The notes beneath the pieces were generated by a model. The model was not told the DNA's origin, did not search any database, and worked only from the letters and a program-made list of their open reading frames with translations. From Streptomyces sp. 71268 (GTDB taxonomy: Bacteria; Actinomycetota; Actinomycetes; Streptomycetales; Streptomycetaceae), in the NCBI RefSeq assembly GCF_029392895.1, contig NZ_CP114200.1, forward strand, positions 7,508,501 to 7,572,500: DNA of 64,000 nucleotides. The letters run 5' to 3'. Shown here piece by piece: positions 61,737-64,000 of this stretch (positions are counted from its first letter, which is position 1; the number at the start of each line of letters is the position of its first letter). A program made the position numbers and the translations under genes.

Positions 61737-62648
61737 TCAGTCGTGCGGGACGACCGCGACCGGGCAGCGCGCGTGGTGCAGCGCCGCGTGCGCCACCGAC
61801 CCGATGCGCGAGCCGATGGGGGAGCGCCGCACCCGCCGCCCGACCACCAGCAACTGGGCCCGCGCGGTCTGCGAGAGCAGCACCTGCCCACCGCTGCCGA
61901 TCTCCACGTGCTCGGCCACCGGCACCTCGGGGAACTTCTCCCGCCAGGGCGCCAGCGCCTCGGCGAGCTGCTCCTTCTCGTACGGCTCAAGGCCACCGGC
62001 CTCGTCCGCGAGCCGCATGGAGCCGGGCGTGTACGCGTAGATGGGCGGCAGGCTCCAGGCCCGTACGGCGCGCACCGGCACCCCGCGCGCGGCGGCCGCC
62101 TCGAACGCGAAGCGCAGTACCGCGTCGCTGTCCTCGGCCGAGCCCTGTTGGCCCACGACGACCTCGCCGTCCGCGGCCTCCCGGGCCGCCGTCGTCTGCG
62201 CCGGCGCGTCCGCCGACCCCTCCTTCGCGTCCTCGGGGGCGCGGACCGAGACGACCGGCCGGCTGGCGCGGGCGAGCACCTGTTGGGCGTGCGAGCCGAG
62301 CAGGAAGCCGAGCAGCGCGCCGTGCCCGCGCGAGCCGAGGACCAGCATCCGCGCCTCCTCGTTCGCCCGCACCAGGGCGGGCACGGGCTCGGCGTCCAGC
62401 ACCTCCGCGACGATCGACAGGCCAGGGTGGCGGTCGGCCAACCGCCGCTCGGTCTCGCGCACCAGCTCCCGCGCCCACTTGGCCTGCTCGTCGCCGCTGT
62501 TGGGCACGGGCGTCGACAGCGGCTCCCAGTGCCAGGCGTGCACCACGCGCAGCGGCACCCCGTGGCGCACCGCCTCGCCGGCCGCCCAGTCGACGGCCGC
62601 CTGGCTCTCGGGCGAGCCGTCCACTCCCACGGTGATCGGACGAGTCAT
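61737..62648 (-). CDS. tandem-domain universal stress protein
   Basis: 303 residues with two UspA folds (about 1-140 and 155-303). The first keeps the ATP-binding pattern G-x2-G-x9-G-S (Gly105, Gly108, Gly118, Ser119). The second has a looser version (VGRRVRRSPIGSRIGS). Such proteins are cytosolic, bind ATP and are induced by stress or dormancy; many lie near redox or central-metabolism genes in Streptomyces. GGAGG is just upstream of the ATG at 62648. It converges on the PKS operon across the hairpin at 61642-61673 and is most likely a flanking chromosomal gene, unrelated to the polyketide. Confidence 0.92.
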   Translation of the reverse strand: MTRPITVGVDGSPESQAAVDWAAGEAVRHGVPLRVVHAWHWEPLSTPVPNSGDEQAKWARELVRETERRLADRHPGLSIVAEVLDAEPVPALVRANEEARMLVLGSRGHGALLGFLLGSHAQQVLARASRPVVSVRAPEDAKEGSADAPAQTTAAREAADGEVVVGQQGSAEDSDAVLRFAFEAAAARGVPVRAVRAWSLPPIYAYTPGSMRLADEAGGLEPYEKEQLAEALAPWREKFPEVPVAEHVEIGSGGQVLLSQTARAQLLVVGRRVRRSPIGSRIGSVAHAALHHARCPVAVVPHD

Positions 62649-62806
62649 GGTCGGCCTCCATAGCGTTCGGTGAACGAGGGCGGGGATGCGCCCTCTCGAT
62701 CATCAGCATCGCAAACGCCGCTACCCGCAGGTCAGGGCCGTTAGTCCCGGCGTGCTGAGGGGGTGTGATATAGCCCGTGACACCGCCGGCACCGCCGTCA
62801 CCGTCC

Positions 62807-64000
62807 TCAGTCCAGCAGGGCGACGGCCGCCGCCAGCAGATCCTGGTTGTGCTCGGTGACGTCGCGCCGGGTCAGGTCGTGCAGCGCGTCCGCCTGCACG
62901 CCCAAGTCCTCAAGCGGCACGTCGACGTTGCCCCGGGCCCGCGTGGCCCGCCGTAGCGCGACGCGGAACCCGGCGCCGCGCGGCAGGTCGCCGAGGAGTT
63001 CGGGCAGCCAGACCCGCAGCAGCTCGTGCGTCCACACGTTGGCTCCGCCGGCCCCGGTGCGGCGCGCCGTCCCCAGGAGAGGCCCGAGGGCGTTGTCCTG
63101 GAAGCCGGCGGCGAAGATGTCGGCGGCCGAGTACGACAGCGCGTCGGTGATGAGCACCTTCGGACCGGCGTAGCGCGGCAGCCCGGTGGTGAGCGCCTGC
63201 GGGTCGGTCAGCGGAAACCCCTGCGAGTACACCTCGCCCGTCTCCACGGCCGCCTGGATCGAGCTGCTCCAGGTACGGAAGTCGGCGTGCGCCCGGGCGA
63301 GCGTGAGCGCGCCGCGCGTGGTCGACAGCGAGAAGCTCACCGGCGTGACCGGCCGTTCGCTCAGCACCTGCAACGCCGACTCCGCGGCCGGGACGTGCCC
63401 CCCGGGGTTGCCGCGCACGTCCACGACCAGCCCCGCCGCGGGCGCGCGCGCCGCGATCTGCGCCACCTGCTCGGCGAACGAGCGCGCGCCCGGCACGTTG
63501 AACGAGAACAGCCGCAGGTACCCGTACGAGCGACCGCCCAGCCGCAGCGTGCGGTGGGCCAGCACGCCGCGCGGCGAGCGCGGGGGCGAGCGCCGCGCCT
63601 GGGGCGGGGCGAACAGGCCGCGCTTGACCTGGCGCGCGGTCTCGCTCCCGACGTCGATGCCCAGGCTCGTGCCGAGCGTGGGCACCGGGTCCTGGGCCCG
63701 CCCGGCGTACCGCTCGGCCGCGCACACCCGCCACGGGAGGCGTGTCTCGCGGCGGCGCCCGCCGCGCGTGCGGTAGGCGAGCAGCACCTCCAGCTCGTCC
63801 GGCGGGGGAGTGGTACGCAGCGGGCGCAGCGTCAGCGACTCGAGACCGCGCGCCAGCCGCGCGTCGAGGTGGGAGCCCGCCTGGGTGGCGGCGTTGCGCT
63901 CGACGGCCCGCTCGATCGGGACGCCGTTCCAGGACTCCAGTTCGGCGCCGACGTCGAAGCCCGCGTGCACCAGCGAACGGTCGATCTTGGAGACGATGTG
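62807..64000 (-). CDS. S41-family peptidase-like protein, 5' end outside the window
   Basis: The frame is open from the stop at 62807-62809 to the right edge of the window, and residues before the GTG at 63970 (KIDRSL) read as coding, so the gene is truncated. It resembles tail-specific (S41) proteases: a PDZ-like start (GAELESWNGVPIERAV), a substrate-strand motif (LVVDVRGNPGGH) and a catalytic-Ser segment (TDALSYSAADIFAAG). The Lys expected in the following GxxTxGKG segment is not seen (GTARRTGAGG), so activity or dyad partner is uncertain. About 158 bp of non-coding DNA lies between it and the USP gene. Probably a border gene. Confidence 0.6.
   Translation of the reverse strand, partial: HIVSKIDRSLVHAGFDVGAELESWNGVPIERAVERNAATQAGSHLDARLARGLESLTLRPLRTTPPPDELEVLLAYRTRGGRRRETRLPWRVCAAERYAGRAQDPVPTLGTSLGIDVGSETARQVKRGLFAPPQARRSPPRSPRGVLAHRTLRLGGRSYGYLRLFSFNVPGARSFAEQVAQIAARAPAAGLVVDVRGNPGGHVPAAESALQVLSERPVTPVSFSLSTTRGALTLARAHADFRTWSSSIQAAVETGEVYSQGFPLTDPQALTTGLPRYAGPKVLITDALSYSAADIFAAGFQDNALGPLLGTARRTGAGGANVWTHELLRVWLPELLGDLPRGAGFRVALRRATRARGNVDVPLEDLGVQADALHDLTRRDVTEHNQDLLAAAVALLD

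Noticed and set aside
1..64000. tRNA or rRNA genes, CRISPR arrays, insertion sequences, integrase or attachment sites.
   Set aside because: None was seen. The repeated DNA is explained by duplicated PKS domains, and there are no transposase-like frames or regularly spaced short repeats.

Overview
The window is high-GC actinomycete DNA, most likely from Streptomyces or a close relative. The evidence is G/C-rich third codon positions, GTG starts, GTGA/ATGA gene overlaps and the flanking genes. Almost all of it (about 1.07-61.64 kb) is one trans-acyltransferase (trans-AT) polyketide synthase cluster with a complete HMG-CoA-synthase-type beta-branching cassette. I do not recognise a named product.

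Layout. On the minus strand at the left are a small membrane-anchored hypothetical protein (225-917), a Cys-less ketosynthase 'decarboxylase' (1070-2374) and an acyl-hydrolase-like acyltransferase (2371-3330). A 924-bp intergenic region of lower GC (3331-4254), with a nested inverted repeat, separates them from a rightward operon. That operon holds an AT-enoylreductase fusion (4255-6651), an ECH1 dehydratase (6652-7470), a doubtful 70-aa ORF, six PKS genes (7676-58459), an HMG synthase (58507-59772), an ECH2 decarboxylase (59769-60530), a donor ACP (60629-60871) and a FabG-like reductase (60868-61635). A 13-bp perfect hairpin (61642-61673) ends it. A universal stress protein and a partial S41-type peptidase follow on the minus strand and look like the chromosomal border.

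Assembly line, read from domain order: M1 KS-[dead AT]-DH | KR-ACP; M2 KS-DHo-ACP; M3 KS-DHo (split across two proteins)-ACP; M4 KS-DH-KR-ACP; M5 KS-DHo-ACP; M6 KS-ACP; M7 KS-ACP-ACP-ACP; M8 KS-DH-KR-ACP; M9 KS-DH-KR-ACP; M10 KS-DH | KR-ACP; M11 KS-[dead ACP]-ACP; M12 KS-ACP-KR; M13 KS-[dead AT]-hotdog-ACP-TE. ('|' marks a protein boundary, 'o' a domain that has lost its catalytic residues.) There are 13 extending KSs, no methyltransferase and no working cis AT, so the AT of the AT-ER protein must supply malonyl units throughout.

How the genes work together (inference from family knowledge). The AT-ER loads malonate and its PfaD-like half can reduce double bonds in trans. The acyl hydrolase clears stalled chains. 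At M7, three tandem ACPs carry the Trp flag of beta-branching ACPs. The donor ACP, decarboxylase KS, HMG synthase, ECH1 and ECH2 would install a carbon branch there. M8-M10 would add a polyene stretch, and the TE of the last protein would release the product. Five KR-less modules (M2, M3, M5, M6, M7) plus a free-standing FabG-like reductase leave the oxidation pattern open.

The most unusual points are the dead ATs at both ends of the line, a last module of cis-AT character with a thioesterase-like hotdog motif, a DH-like domain cut by a gene boundary in its active-site loop, a dead ACP inside a KS flanking region, and long near-identical DNA blocks among M3-M7.
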